The position numbers were made by a program, and so were the translations under genes. Of a stretch of DNA of 64,000 bases, positions 1 through 8,774 are shown in pieces (position 1 is the stretch's first letter; each line of letters starts with the position of its first letter). Origin of the DNA: Chryseobacterium scophthalmum (GTDB taxonomy: Bacteria; Bacteroidota; Bacteroidia; Flavobacteriales; Weeksellaceae); NCBI RefSeq assembly GCF_900143185.1, contig NZ_FSRQ01000001.1, forward strand, positions 372,001 through 436,000, given 5' to 3'. The notes below the pieces were generated by a model that had not been told where the DNA came from, ran no database searches, and was given only the letters and a program-made list of their open reading frames with translations.

Positions 1-169
1 TCCAAAGATCCATGAGTAAAATATCAGGGTTAATGTTGCTTATTTGTTTAATAAGATTGGTACTGTTGTTTTCTAAAAAAACAGTATGGCCGTCAATCTC
101 AAGCATCATTTGAAGAACCTCCAAGATGCTGTCATCATCATCACAGATCATTATTTTTTTACCTTGCAT
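1..169 (-). CDS. Response regulator receiver protein (partial, 3' end outside window)
   Basis: This is the N-terminal 56 residues of a CheY-like receiver domain; the rest lies beyond the window edge. The reading starts MQGKKIMICDDDDSIL, with the acidic cluster of the receiver pocket at residues 10-13 and the phospho-acceptor Asp at residue 54 in ILLMDLW. The ATG lies 2 bp after the stop codon of the LOV-type histidine kinase upstream, so the two are almost certainly co-transcribed and this is the likely phosphotransfer partner. It resembles the stand-alone receiver at 49155-49526, which also reads LLLLDLWMP. Whether an output domain follows cannot be seen. Confidence 0.85.
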   Translation of the reverse strand, partial: MQGKKIMICDDDDSILEVLQMMLEIDGHTVFLENNSTNLIKQISNINPDILLMDLW

Positions 170-171
170 TT

Positions 172-1710
172 CTATTCTTTTTTCTTCTTAATAATTGGTA
201 ACGTAAAGTTAAAAGTTGATCCTGCACCAATTTCACTTTCAACCCAAAGTGTCCCATTGTGTTTGGCGATAATCTCGCGACATATATAAAGGCCTATTCC
301 CATTCCGGGGAATTTTTTCTGAATATCTCTTGCCCTGAAAAATCTTTCAAATATTTTAGAATGATCCTGTTGACTGATTCCCATTCCATAATCTGTTACT
401 GAAACTTTTACAAAATTTCCGACCCTGTTACAGTAGATATCAATTTTATCGGAGCCCGGTGAATATTTGATGGCATTCGAAATCAAATTATTGATGACTT
501 GGGAGATCTGAAGTTCGTCACCAAAAATGGTAGCCTTCGTATTGCTGCTGATATTGATCGTGTAGTCTGTTGCAAGAGAAATATTCTCTACTGTATCATA
601 AATAAGCGTATCAATCTGAAACTGTTCATTATGGATTTCTATATTCCCGGACTGTATTTTGGAAGTATCCAACAGTTCAGAAATCAGGTTATTAAGTCTG
701 TTAACATTAAGGGAGACTTTTTCTAGAGTTGTCAAGAATTTTTCAGAGGCTTCTTCCGGAGCCATTCGAGTAAGAAGCTGTACAAATCCTTTAATTGTAG
801 TTAAAGGTGTTTTTAATTCATGACTTGCAATAGAGAGAAAATCATCTTTTCTACGGTCAATTTCTTTTTTTTCTGTAATATCTTCAATAGCGATTAATAT
901 TCTGTCTTTATACTGCCCTTCAAACTCTATTCGGTAGGCGTTAACAAGCATAATTTTTCTTCCGATATATGGGAAATCGTGTTCTACTTCAAAATCGATA
1001 ACGGGATTATTGGTAGGAAGAATTTTCATTAACAGTTCTTTTAAGGCCTCAATATTCCATTGGTGATTTCCCAATTCAAACAATATTTTCCCTACAGTAT
1101 CTTCTTGTGTTACTTTAAATGAATTCAGGAAGTGAGTATTGGCACTTAAAACCCGGTAATCGGCATCAAGAACTAAAAGAGATTCTCTCACGGTTTGAAT
1201 AATACTTGAAAGAAATGCTTCATTATCATGAAGTTCCTTGGTTCGTTCGAGGATTTTTTTTTCAGCCGATGCCTTTTCATCTCTTAATTCGTTTTCTGCT
1301 TTTTTCCGGTCACTGATATCATTTTGAACCCCAATGAAATGAGTAACATTTCCTTCATTATTCTTTACGGGAGATATAATAAGTTCATTCCAAAATAATT
1401 TACCATCTTTCCTGTAGTTTCTGATTTCCAAATGACATTCTTTACCGTTCTTTACAGCGTCCTTTATTTGTTCTCTTTCAGGCTGTGTGCGATCTTTTGC
1501 CTGTAGAAAACGACAATTGTGTCCGATAATTTCGTTATGAGCATATCCTGTAATGTCCTCAAAAGCTTTATTGCAATAGATAATAGGGTTGTCAGGCTGT
1601 TTGTTATCAGTAATTATTATTCCTGATTTTGCGGAGTTTAATGCCTGAAGATAAATGTTATTATCGAGATTGTCATTGATAGAGTTTAGGTGGTCGTATA
1701 TTGTTTCCAA
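172..1710 (-). CDS. LOV-domain (blue-light photoreceptor type) sensor histidine kinase
   Basis: A soluble 512-residue kinase with no obvious membrane segment. Residues about 20-135 form a PAS domain of the LOV subclass. It carries GHNCRFLQ with the flavin-adduct Cys at 66, NYRKDG (Asn98), FWNEL (Asn108) and GVQNDI (Gln129), which are the residues that bind FMN in phototropin-type LOV domains. A coiled linker (about 136-165) leads to a second PAS domain (about 165-280). HisKA follows with SHELKTP, phospho-His at 297, then HATPase_c with an N box (NAIKYSP), DYGMGIS and a GMGIGLY G2 box. The next gene, 2 bp downstream, is a receiver protein, so a light-driven His-Asp relay is the inference. Family knowledge supports flavin binding; photoactivity itself is not shown. 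Confidence 0.9.
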   Translation of the reverse strand: METIYDHLNSINDNLDNNIYLQALNSAKSGIIITDNKQPDNPIIYCNKAFEDITGYAHNEIIGHNCRFLQAKDRTQPEREQIKDAVKNGKECHLEIRNYRKDGKLFWNELIISPVKNNEGNVTHFIGVQNDISDRKKAENELRDEKASAEKKILERTKELHDNEAFLSSIIQTVRESLLVLDADYRVLSANTHFLNSFKVTQEDTVGKILFELGNHQWNIEALKELLMKILPTNNPVIDFEVEHDFPYIGRKIMLVNAYRIEFEGQYKDRILIAIEDITEKKEIDRRKDDFLSIASHELKTPLTTIKGFVQLLTRMAPEEASEKFLTTLEKVSLNVNRLNNLISELLDTSKIQSGNIEIHNEQFQIDTLIYDTVENISLATDYTINISSNTKATIFGDELQISQVINNLISNAIKYSPGSDKIDIYCNRVGNFVKVSVTDYGMGISQQDHSKIFERFFRARDIQKKFPGMGIGLYICREIIAKHNGTLWVESEIGAGSTFNFTLPIIKKKKE

Positions 1711-2096
1711 ATCTTCCTATTTTAATTAAATAATTGAAAAGCACAGCTGCATGTCTGATTTCATTTTATTTAAAGTTTATTCCAAACTTAACCAAAATTT
1801 AAGCCATATATAAAAACTAAAAGTAAAGAAATTCATCATTTTTCAATTTTATTACCTATTTATATTGTTCCTCAACCTCTATAAAGAATTATAATTTAAT
1901 TAATAAAAACCTTAATTATAAATTATTCTGTTAATGAAAAGAACTTTTCTGGTCTGGGTTAAAAGAAAATATAATAAATTTGCAATTAATACGTTATAGT
2001 AATATACAATCCGGTAATGCACCGGAAATTTCAACTTTCTTCTTATCTCAACACCAGATTTAGCATATCAGTTTGTTCGCTTTAAGTAGATCAAAT
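1711..2096. other. AT-rich intergenic region between divergent kinase and desaturase genes
   Basis: This stretch separates the minus-strand LOV kinase from the plus-strand desaturase. A TAAATTTG box at 1975-1982 fits the flavobacterial -7 consensus TAnnTTTG on the plus strand, but no TTG is found at the expected distance upstream, so it is only a weak promoter candidate for the desaturase. No ORF or hairpin of note was seen. Confidence 0.3.
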
Positions 2097-3194
2097 ATGA
2101 TATCTATGTCACAAAAAATAAAATTCTCATCCGCTTCAGGTTCTCGTTTTTATGCAACAGTCAGGAGTAGGGTTGATGATTTTTTCAATCAACGTCAGGT
2201 AAGCCAACATGCAAATAAGCTCATGTGGGGTAAGACAATATTTTTCCTTTCAGGCTTCACAGGGATATATCTTTTAATCATCTCTGGAATTTTACCTATT
2301 TGGACGCTCATTCCACTAGCTATTTTATTGGGCATGTTCAGCGCCTTTGTAGGTTTCAATGTTTGCCATGATGCTATACATGGTGCACTTTCAGGAAATA
2401 AAAAAGTAAATAAACTGTTTGGCTTTATTTTTAATCTTATTGGTGCTAATCCTTATGTTTGGAGTATCACCCATAATGTTGTTCACCACACCTATACCAA
2501 TATTCCCGGACACGATGAAGATATTGAAGTAGCGCCAGGATTGATACGTATTGCTGCCGAAGACGAAGTGAATTCTATCCAGCGATATCAACATTGGTAC
2601 GCATTTCCGCTCTATAGCTTGGCATCATTGTCATGGGTATTCCGTAAGGATTATCTGAAGTTTTTCCAGAAAAAAATTGGTGCGCATCAGAGCAAGCATC
2701 CTAAATTGGAGTATTTCAATTTATTTTTTTATAAAGCGCTTTATTATTTCCTGTTTATTATACTTCCGTTATTAGTGCTGGATGTGAGTTGGTGGCAGTT
2801 TTTAATTGGTTTTCTCTTGTTGCATATCGCCGAAGGATTAACAATGGGTCTGGTTTTTCAGTTGGCTCACGTTGTGGAAGGTACCGATTTTCCAGTGCCT
2901 AATGGAACCGGACAAATGGAAGAGGCTTGGGCGGAACATCAGATGCGTACAACTGCAAACTTTGCAACCCATAATAAACTTGCCGCATTTTTTCTTGGTG
3001 GACTCAACAGGCAGATAGAACATCACTTGTTTCCTAAAGTCTGTCACATCCATTACGGTGAGATATCCGTTATTGTAAAAGAGACTGCAATGGAGTTCAA
3101 TTTGCCTTATATTGAAAATAAAAGTTTTCTTTCTGCCCTTCGCTCACATTTTTTAACACTTAAAAAATTCGGTAAAGAGTCGATCATGAAATAA
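2097..3194 (+). CDS. Membrane fatty-acid desaturase (front-end, acyl-lipid type)
   Basis: An integral-membrane di-iron desaturase of about 365 residues. Three histidine boxes are visible in order: HDAIH near residue 91, HNVVHH near 126 and QIEHH near 310. A glutamine as the first residue of the third box is the hallmark of front-end (delta-5/delta-6-like) and linoleoyl-CoA-type desaturases, common in Bacteroidota. Hydrophobic segments lie before box 1 (about 47-88) and between boxes 2 and 3 (about 200-255). There is no cytochrome b5 domain, so the electron donor is separate. The ORF is open from a TTG at 2073, but the ATG at 2097 (or 2106) is the more credible start. It probably tunes membrane fluidity. 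Confidence 0.88.
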   Translation: MISMSQKIKFSSASGSRFYATVRSRVDDFFNQRQVSQHANKLMWGKTIFFLSGFTGIYLLIISGILPIWTLIPLAILLGMFSAFVGFNVCHDAIHGALSGNKKVNKLFGFIFNLIGANPYVWSITHNVVHHTYTNIPGHDEDIEVAPGLIRIAAEDEVNSIQRYQHWYAFPLYSLASLSWVFRKDYLKFFQKKIGAHQSKHPKLEYFNLFFYKALYYFLFIILPLLVLDVSWWQFLIGFLLLHIAEGLTMGLVFQLAHVVEGTDFPVPNGTGQMEEAWAEHQMRTTANFATHNKLAAFFLGGLNRQIEHHLFPKVCHIHYGEISVIVKETAMEFNLPYIENKSFLSALRSHFLTLKKFGKESIMK

Positions 3195-3248
3195 CTTAAG
3201 ATTAATTATCCAAAAATTACTGAGGGAATAAATATTAAATACCTTTAT

Positions 3249-3977
3249 TTAAGCAGCTTTAGATTTGTTCGTGTATTTTTTGTGATGGTCTTTTTTCAAT
3301 TGCTCCAGAAAGTAGATCAGCGAAATTTTACATGATTTTTGAAAATAGGATTCGAATTCACCTGCGGAATGGTATCCGCACATCGATCCAAGATCAGCAG
3401 ACTTGTAGTCTCTGTATTTCGGGTGGTTGAATAATTTTTTTATGATAAAATCAATTCTTAATCGGTGTAAATATAATTCGGCGCTGACTGATTCATGTTT
3501 CATAATCACTTCCTGTAGATATTTGAATTCAATATTCAGGTCGTTTAACAGAGTTTCTAATGAAGTTTCTTTGTCAAGAAATTTCTCGGATTGTTTAAAG
3601 TGGTTTAATCCTTCGAGAATTCTTTTCTCCATACTTGTTGCATACATTTTCTGAAAATCATTTTGAATGAGAAGGTTATCAACTGGCTTTGAAACGGAAG
3701 AATCTCTACTTTCTTTCTGCACCTTTTTCTTGTAATCGTTTGATAGATTATTTACAAGTTTTCGGTATCTTTTTCTAAGAATAAAATTTCTTCTCTTATT
3801 AACAATAAATATTCCTGCAGTAAGTGCAAGGAATCCATTGATTTGAAACTGATGTAAAGCATATTTTTGCGCTAAAGAGAATGATTCAACAAATCCGAAT
3901 ACGTTGTTATCTTGACCATGTAATAAACCTGCATGGAAAATAGAGTAAATGCCAGTCATGAAAAATTTACATTTCAT
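3249..3977 (-). CDS. AraC-like helix-turn-helix protein with a membrane segment
   Basis: A 242-residue protein. A hydrophobic stretch at about 46-60 is followed by a very basic segment (NKRRNFILRKRYRK), suggesting a membrane anchor with a cytoplasmic C-terminal part. The last ~120 residues have the layout of the AraC-type HTH domains seen in many flavobacterial regulators: ILEGLNHFKQSEKFLD, then LNDLNIEFKYLQEVI (first HTH), then GYHSAGEFESYFQKSC (second HTH). The second HTH is degenerate relative to the family (YHSAGEFESYF in place of GFSSHSxFxxxFK), so DNA binding is likely but not certain. Family members often carry N-terminal TPR sensors; this one has only a short N-terminal region. The regulated gene is unknown. 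Confidence 0.6.
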   Translation of the reverse strand: MKCKFFMTGIYSIFHAGLLHGQDNNVFGFVESFSLAQKYALHQFQINGFLALTAGIFIVNKRRNFILRKRYRKLVNNLSNDYKKKVQKESRDSSVSKPVDNLLIQNDFQKMYATSMEKRILEGLNHFKQSEKFLDKETSLETLLNDLNIEFKYLQEVIMKHESVSAELYLHRLRIDFIIKKLFNHPKYRDYKSADLGSMCGYHSAGEFESYFQKSCKISLIYFLEQLKKDHHKKYTNKSKAA

Positions 3978-4245
3978 AAGATAGGTAATATTAAGTGATA
4001 AAAATTCAGATTAATTTTTGATATACAATTAATGAACCAAATTGGTAAATTCAGATTATCTTATACAAATAAAACATAAATAATCTTTTATTTGTAAATA
4101 GTTGCACGTATTTTTATCAACTCTACAAATGAGTTGATGATTTTTTAAACAGCGATTTGAAACAACTAATTGGAGGCTGAAATATTGAGTAAAAAAGTAT
4201 TATTTACTTCCAGCTTTTAACAGACTATTGTTATAATTTTTACTG

Positions 4246-6240
4246 TTAATCGGTAAGCTTTTCTCCGTTGATAGGCAGTACAAAAGAGAATACAGTATTT
4301 TCATTCTTAGAGCTCTGAACTTCTATTGTACCGTTATGCAGTTCGATAATTTCTTTACAAAGATAAAGTCCGATACCAAATCCCGATGTACTTCTGCTGT
4401 TAATATCTTTCACCCGATAATAACGTTCGAATATCCGTTCCTGATCTTCTCTGGATATACCGATTCCCTGATCTTGGACATTTATTTTTAAGCTGTTGTT
4501 ATCTGTTGTAAGATATTCTACGGTAATTGAGGTGTTAATAGGAGAGTACTTAATCGCATTTCCAATAAGGTTATGGAGTACCTGCGATATTTTATCGCGA
4601 TCTGCAAATAAGGTTAAGGAGCCAGATGTTTTAAAAATAAAATTACGCGTATGATTGGTTGAAAGAACCTCATGCTCAATTTCAGTGAATAATATTTGGA
4701 GATCAAATTCGGTTTTTTCTATATGCATCTGCCCGGAATCAAGTCGTGAAACATTTAGAAAACCATTAATCATACTGTTCATATAATCCACCTGCTTTAC
4801 AGATTTCTCTAACATATTCTTTTGTTTAGAGTTTTCTATATTTACCTCTGTCCGTTGTAGCAGTTGAAGATATGCCTTTAGTGAAGTAAGCGGTGTTTTA
4901 AGTTCGTGGCTTACCATTACCATAAAATCGTCTTTTCGCTGTTCCTCTTTTTTTTGTTCAGTGATATCTCTAAGAGTACCGTTTAGACTTAACGCATTGC
5001 CTTCTTTATCATAAAAAACTCTTCCGTTCGCTTGCAGCAGTCTTACCTTTTTATCGGTATTGTTTTGAATTCGATACTCTATAAAATAATGACCATCAGA
5101 GTTCTTGCTTAAAGAATGTGTAATAGCATCAATTACCCCATCTCGATCTTCAGGAAGGATAACTGCCAATGCAACGGAAAGATCTAAATTTTCTTCTGAC
5201 GACAGTCCAAACCAATTTTTAAGAAGGGTATTTCCTGAAAAAAGGTTGGTTGCAGGCTGGTAATAAAAAGTAGCAAGTTCTCCTGCATCGATAGCCAAAG
5301 CGAGCATTTGTTGATCGTTCTCATTCTTCCGACGCTCTAAAACCTGCTGAGTAATCTCCTCAAGAATAACAAGAACACCCGAAACAGTTCCATCTTCTGA
5401 GAGTATGGGTTGGTATATAGAATTGACAATAGCCTCTCTCAGTCCATCACCATCGAGCAACTTAACTGTAAATTCCGTATTAATTTTGGGTTTACCGCTA
5501 TTATAGACTTCTTTAAGCCAGATATTAACGGGTTGTCCCTGCAATTCAGGACGGGCTTTTTCATGCGGAAAACCAATGACTTCAGATTCTTTGCGACCCC
5601 AAATATTGAGAATGGCTGGATTTGCGATTTCAATAATATGCTCATGACCTTTCAGCATCGCAATTCCAACCGGAGCCTGCTCAATAATAGTTCGGATATA
5701 TTCCCTGTTATGAGCGAGCTGCTTTATAGAACTACTGAGCTCTTCGTTGGTTGAGGTAAGCTCTTCCAATGTTGCAGTCATTTCCTCATTGAGCGCATGT
5801 TCCCTTTCTTCTTTCTCTCGTATTTGCTGTAAAAATTCACGACGTGATGTTACATTAAGTGCTGTATTGAGTATGCACCATGTTTTATGATGTTGATCGG
5901 TAAGTGCTTTATATTCATAATCAAAATAATCAAGCACCTCTTCTCCATTTATGATAAGTTTAGCTGGAGCTTCAGATACTGAATAGGTTTTACCTGAACG
6001 CCAAACCTCCTGTAACAGCTCTAAAAAAGGCTGACCTTTCAGTTCAGGAAGTGCTTCCATTAAGGGTTTACCTATTACAGAGGAATCTTTACCCCACAGC
6101 TCCAGCATGCCCGCATTTGCAAAACGGATGACCATATTTTCCCCTGAGTAGATGGAGGTCGGTGCTGGAGAGGAAGCCAATGCTTGAAGAATTAGATCAA
6201 GATTGAAACTGTTATCGGTTAAGTTTTCCTGAGTTATCAT
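4246..6240 (-). CDS. Multi-PAS sensor histidine kinase
   Basis: A soluble 664-residue kinase. Three PAS domains can be traced: about 15-130 (PTSIYSGENMVIRFAN), 180-300 (APVGIAMLKGHEHIIEIANP) and 310-430 (ending GTLRDITEQKK). A Glu-rich coiled coil at about 136-178 sits between PAS 1 and PAS 2. HisKA follows with SHELKTPLTSLK (phospho-His 445), then HATPase_c with NAIKYSP, VQDQGIGIS and GFGIGLYLCKEI. No membrane segment is seen, so it probably senses a cytoplasmic cue. There is no adjacent receiver gene, so it is an orphan kinase here. The second PAS resembles the PAS_4/MEKHLA type but has no recognisable cofactor signature. Confidence 0.85.
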   Translation of the reverse strand: MITQENLTDNSFNLDLILQALASSPAPTSIYSGENMVIRFANAGMLELWGKDSSVIGKPLMEALPELKGQPFLELLQEVWRSGKTYSVSEAPAKLIINGEEVLDYFDYEYKALTDQHHKTWCILNTALNVTSRREFLQQIREKEEREHALNEEMTATLEELTSTNEELSSSIKQLAHNREYIRTIIEQAPVGIAMLKGHEHIIEIANPAILNIWGRKESEVIGFPHEKARPELQGQPVNIWLKEVYNSGKPKINTEFTVKLLDGDGLREAIVNSIYQPILSEDGTVSGVLVILEEITQQVLERRKNENDQQMLALAIDAGELATFYYQPATNLFSGNTLLKNWFGLSSEENLDLSVALAVILPEDRDGVIDAITHSLSKNSDGHYFIEYRIQNNTDKKVRLLQANGRVFYDKEGNALSLNGTLRDITEQKKEEQRKDDFMVMVSHELKTPLTSLKAYLQLLQRTEVNIENSKQKNMLEKSVKQVDYMNSMINGFLNVSRLDSGQMHIEKTEFDLQILFTEIEHEVLSTNHTRNFIFKTSGSLTLFADRDKISQVLHNLIGNAIKYSPINTSITVEYLTTDNNSLKINVQDQGIGISREDQERIFERYYRVKDINSRSTSGFGIGLYLCKEIIELHNGTIEVQSSKNENTVFSFVLPINGEKLTD

Positions 6241-6517
6241 AAATATGGCAAAGATATGGAAAGTCCGTTTATTGTGATCAAATTATGGTATATGAAATGC
6301 CGGAAAAGTTAATGATGAGAAGTGTTTTTGAGGAGTATAATATTTCGTAATTCAGGTATTTAATGTTTTAACAATTAATTATCACTAAGAAGGAACTCAA
6401 AAAAAATAAGATAAGTTAAAGACACTATACATATAAATCATTTTATTGGTCATCTGTAAATCAGGTCAAAGAATGTATCCGGACAATTATTATTGACGTA
6501 ATAAAGAAGATGATTTA

Positions 6518-6548
6518 TTGTGATGCAAGGTTAAATTCATTAAATTTG
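6518..6548 (+). promoter_or_regulatory. Flavobacterial-type promoter for the AlkD-like gene
   Basis: TTG at 6518-6520, a 20-bp spacer, then TAAATTTG at 6541-6548. This fits the Bacteroidota housekeeping pattern (TTG, about 17-23 bp, TAnnTTTG). Transcription would start near 6555, about 40 nt before the ATG at 6594. The rest of the 6241-6593 intergenic region shows nothing else of note. Confidence 0.55.
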
Positions 6549-6593
6549 AACAGAGCGCTATCATTCAGTTACACTAAAAACTGATCTATTCTT

Positions 6594-7193
6594 ATGAACG
6601 AACTTCTTGAAAATATTGTAAAAATAGAGCACGGCTTCAAACATATCATCGAAGCTGGAAGCCTTCTACTTAAAAATGATGGTACCGATCATTTGCCTAT
6701 GGCAAAAAGATTCATAGAAACCAATCAGGTTTATCAAATCAGAATGTTAGGCGTTTATATGTTGGGCGAAATTTCCCATACAAATCCAGTCGCATTGCAT
6801 ATTCTGAAAAATAGTATTCCAAAAGATAAAAATTGGCGAGTACAGGAGATGCTTGCTAAAGCCTTCGATTCATATTGTAAACACATAGGCTACGAATATG
6901 CATTACCCGAAATTGAATCCTGGATCAACAATGAAAATACAAATATTAAACGTGCGGTAACAGAAGGTTTGCGCATATGGACCAGCCGGGATTTCTTTAA
7001 ACAACATCCGGAAATTGCCATAGAGCTCATCAGTAGAAATAAATTGACAGATAGTGAGTATCTAAGTAAGTCAATTGGAAATTCCTTACGTGATATCAGA
7101 AAAAAACATCCTGAAGCAATCGGAAAAGAAACATCGAAATGGGATGTCAATCATCATAAAATACAGTTTATATTAAAGCTGATTAATAAGTGA
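6594..7193 (+). CDS. DNA alkylation repair (AlkC/AlkD-like HEAT-repeat) protein
   Basis: A 199-residue, all-helical protein with successive HEAT-like helices. The segments NWRVQEMLAKAF (about 82-93) and NTNIKRAVTEGLRIWTSR (about 115-132) match the family of bacterial DNA alkylation repair proteins (PF08713 type). Enzymes of this family excise N3- and N7-alkylated purines without base flipping. I place it by the characteristic Trp/Arg-rich helices and the short length; I cannot confirm the catalytic Asp/Trp/Arg constellation by eye. It could instead be a non-catalytic HEAT scaffold. A good TTG-N20-TAAATTTG promoter lies 39 nt upstream of the ATG, and it appears to be monocistronic. Confidence 0.68.
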   Translation: MNELLENIVKIEHGFKHIIEAGSLLLKNDGTDHLPMAKRFIETNQVYQIRMLGVYMLGEISHTNPVALHILKNSIPKDKNWRVQEMLAKAFDSYCKHIGYEYALPEIESWINNENTNIKRAVTEGLRIWTSRDFFKQHPEIAIELISRNKLTDSEYLSKSIGNSLRDIRKKHPEAIGKETSKWDVNHHKIQFILKLINK

Positions 7194-7281
7194 TCATAAT
7201 AATTACTATGTTGGATTGATAAAGCTTTAGAAAATAAGGCTTGAGTTTATATATAAAATGGTTTCCATCATTTGAATTCTT

Positions 7282-7548
7282 TTAATTAGTTTTTATATTT
7301 AGGAGAATTCTTGTTCTTTGTAAATTTGCTAAAAATAAAAACTCGGATTCAGTAACAATGATTGGTGAATCTGACCGTTTTTCTAATACACAATGCCCTA
7401 AAGTAGAAAAATTACCTTTGGCTACAGCTCGGTAAAATAAATGTATTTTGCCATCTACTTTAATGATTGCAGGATTCAAAACTCCTTCGCTCTCAAAACT
7501 TAAGTCGGTTTTTCTGAGTATAATTCCGTGTTTTGTTATTTCTAACAT
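7282..7548 (-). pseudogene. GH130-type glycosidase/phosphorylase N-terminal remnant
   Basis: The 88 residues start MLEITKHGIILRKTDLSFE and continue with EGVLNPAIIKVDGKIHLFYRA, the N-terminal strand of family GH130 (beta-1,2/1,4-mannoside phosphorylases and relatives, normally about 300-400 residues). After about residue 65 (SPIIVTESEF) the similarity stops and the frame closes in an unrelated tail. Nothing recognisable as the remaining blades of the five-bladed propeller follows. I therefore read it as a decayed, truncated gene. The ATG abuts the stop codon of the small basic protein upstream, so it may still be transcribed. Confidence 0.65.
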
Positions 7549-7680
7549 TTAGGTTGTTGCATTGCGACTTTCATTTTCTTTGTCCTTCCTCTTGTTTTGT
7601 TTGTCTTCCCGCTTTTCTTTTAATGATTTTGCCGCTGGCGTTTTATCTGTTTTTTTCTTCGTATTCTTTTCTTTTGACAT
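7549..7680 (-). CDS. Small lysine-rich protein of unknown function
   Basis: A 43-residue ORF reading MSKEKNTKKK...KSLKEKREDKQNKRKDKEN. Nearly half of it is Lys/Arg, with Glu/Asp interspersed and almost no hydrophobic residues, so it should be unstructured or a charged helix. Similar short Lys-rich proteins are common in Chryseobacterium-like genomes, which I recall only as a general pattern. The stop codon directly abuts the start codon of the GH130 remnant downstream. A nucleic-acid or ribosome association is possible but unproven. Confidence 0.6.
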   Translation of the reverse strand: MSKEKNTKKKTDKTPAAKSLKEKREDKQNKRKDKENESRNATT

Positions 7681-7848
7681 TTCAAATATTTTTTTTATTG
7701 TAAGTAAAGGTCACTTATAAAAAAAGGAAAGCTTTGTAATAGTCTTTCAATTTGTTACATAAATCATAGATATTAGAATTTAAAGGACTAACTTTGAAAG
7801 AGTGGCCGTCAACATATCGATTGGCGGGCTTAAATACAGTAAAGGATT

Positions 7849-8409
7849 ATGAAGTTGTATATAAAATATATGGTTAGCCTGCGCTGCAAAATGGTGGTTC
7901 ATCAGGAACTTGAAAAACTGAATATCAGAAACGCTGTAGTAGATCTCGGATTGGTAGAAATATTGGATGATATCACTAATGAACAGCGACAATTGCTAAA
8001 GGAAAATCTCCTCAAAACAGGACTTGAATTACTGAATGACAAAAAAAGCATTCTGATTGAAAAAATAAAAAATGCAGTCACAGAAATGATTCATTATTCA
8101 GAATCTCTTCCGGAAGTAAATTTCTCAGATTATATCAGTGAAAAGCTCGGTTATGACTACACTTACCTTGCCAATACCTTTTCTGAAGTAAAAGGAATGA
8201 CTTTGCAGCAATTTATAATTATTAATAAAGTAGAAAAAGTAAAAGAACTACTTTTATATGATGAGCTTAATCTTACCGAAATCTCCTATATACTCAACTA
8301 TAGCAGTGTTGCACACCTTTCCAATCAGTTTAAAAAGATAACTGGACTTTCTCCTTCATTCTATAAACAGCTTAAGAAAAAACGGTTGAAAAATTTAGAA
8401 GATTTATAA
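7849..8409 (+). CDS. Short AraC-family transcriptional regulator
   Basis: A 186-residue protein. The C-terminal ~100 residues form an AraC-type double HTH: FSDYISEKLGYDYTYLANTF (first HTH), LTEISYILNYSSVAHLSNQF (second HTH), ending in KKITGLSPSFYKQL, the classic AraC signature. The N-terminal ~75 residues (HQELEKLNIRNAVVDLGLVEI, then EQRQLLKENLLKTGLELL) match the short AraC type frequent in Bacteroidota in which no effector-binding cupin is present. The ATG at 7849 could be replaced by an internal one at 7870 or 7891. It is monocistronic; the target is unknown. Confidence 0.85.
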   Translation: MKLYIKYMVSLRCKMVVHQELEKLNIRNAVVDLGLVEILDDITNEQRQLLKENLLKTGLELLNDKKSILIEKIKNAVTEMIHYSESLPEVNFSDYISEKLGYDYTYLANTFSEVKGMTLQQFIIINKVEKVKELLLYDELNLTEISYILNYSSVAHLSNQFKKITGLSPSFYKQLKKKRLKNLEDL

Positions 8410-8555
8410 AAAAAGTGTGATTTATGTAAATCTATTGTACAAACGTGTAGCATTTTTAACTGATTAAAGCTGCATCTTTGAATAGAAATAAACGATGGTA
8501 AAAACCGTGAGAAAGTTATTAAATTCTTAATAATACTCAGTTTTCATAATGATCT

Positions 8556-8640
8556 TATCAAAACTCGAGAAATAGTACATATGTTTTAAGAGTTTTGATA
8601 GAAAAAGGGACAGAAGCTTTTAAGTTTCTGTCTTTCTTTT
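8556..8640 (+). terminator. Two consecutive hairpins, the second an intrinsic terminator
   Basis: Arm TATCAAAACTC at 8556-8566 pairs perfectly with GAGTTTTGATA at 8590-8600, leaving a 23-nt loop. Eight bases later GACAGAA (8609-8615) pairs with TTCTGTC (8626-8632), followed by a T-rich run to about 8640. The second hairpin is a plausible rho-independent terminator. It ends the AraC gene transcript about 200 nt after its stop codon, or it belongs to an unannotated small RNA between 8410 and 8640. Confidence 0.55.
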
Positions 8641-8678
8641 TTATTCGACAATGATCATCCTTACCATTAATTGAGATT

Positions 8679-8774
8679 ATGAAAACAATTAACCTATATA
8701 AATTTAAAGATTCCATTTCACAGAAAATGCCTCTTGTAAGAGAGAAAAGCCTTCTCAGTTCGCTTAATGACTGA
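8679..8774 (+). CDS. Possible small ORF, translationally coupled to the next
   Basis: 31 codons from an ATG at 8679 (MKTINLYKFKDSISQK...). Its TGA overlaps the ATG of the following 57-codon ORF (TGATG at 8772-8776). No recognisable domain. The pair sits alone in a 790-bp stretch without other genes. The overlap and sensible codon composition are the only support; it may be a decayed gene. Confidence 0.25.
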   Translation: MKTINLYKFKDSISQKMPLVREKSLLSSLND

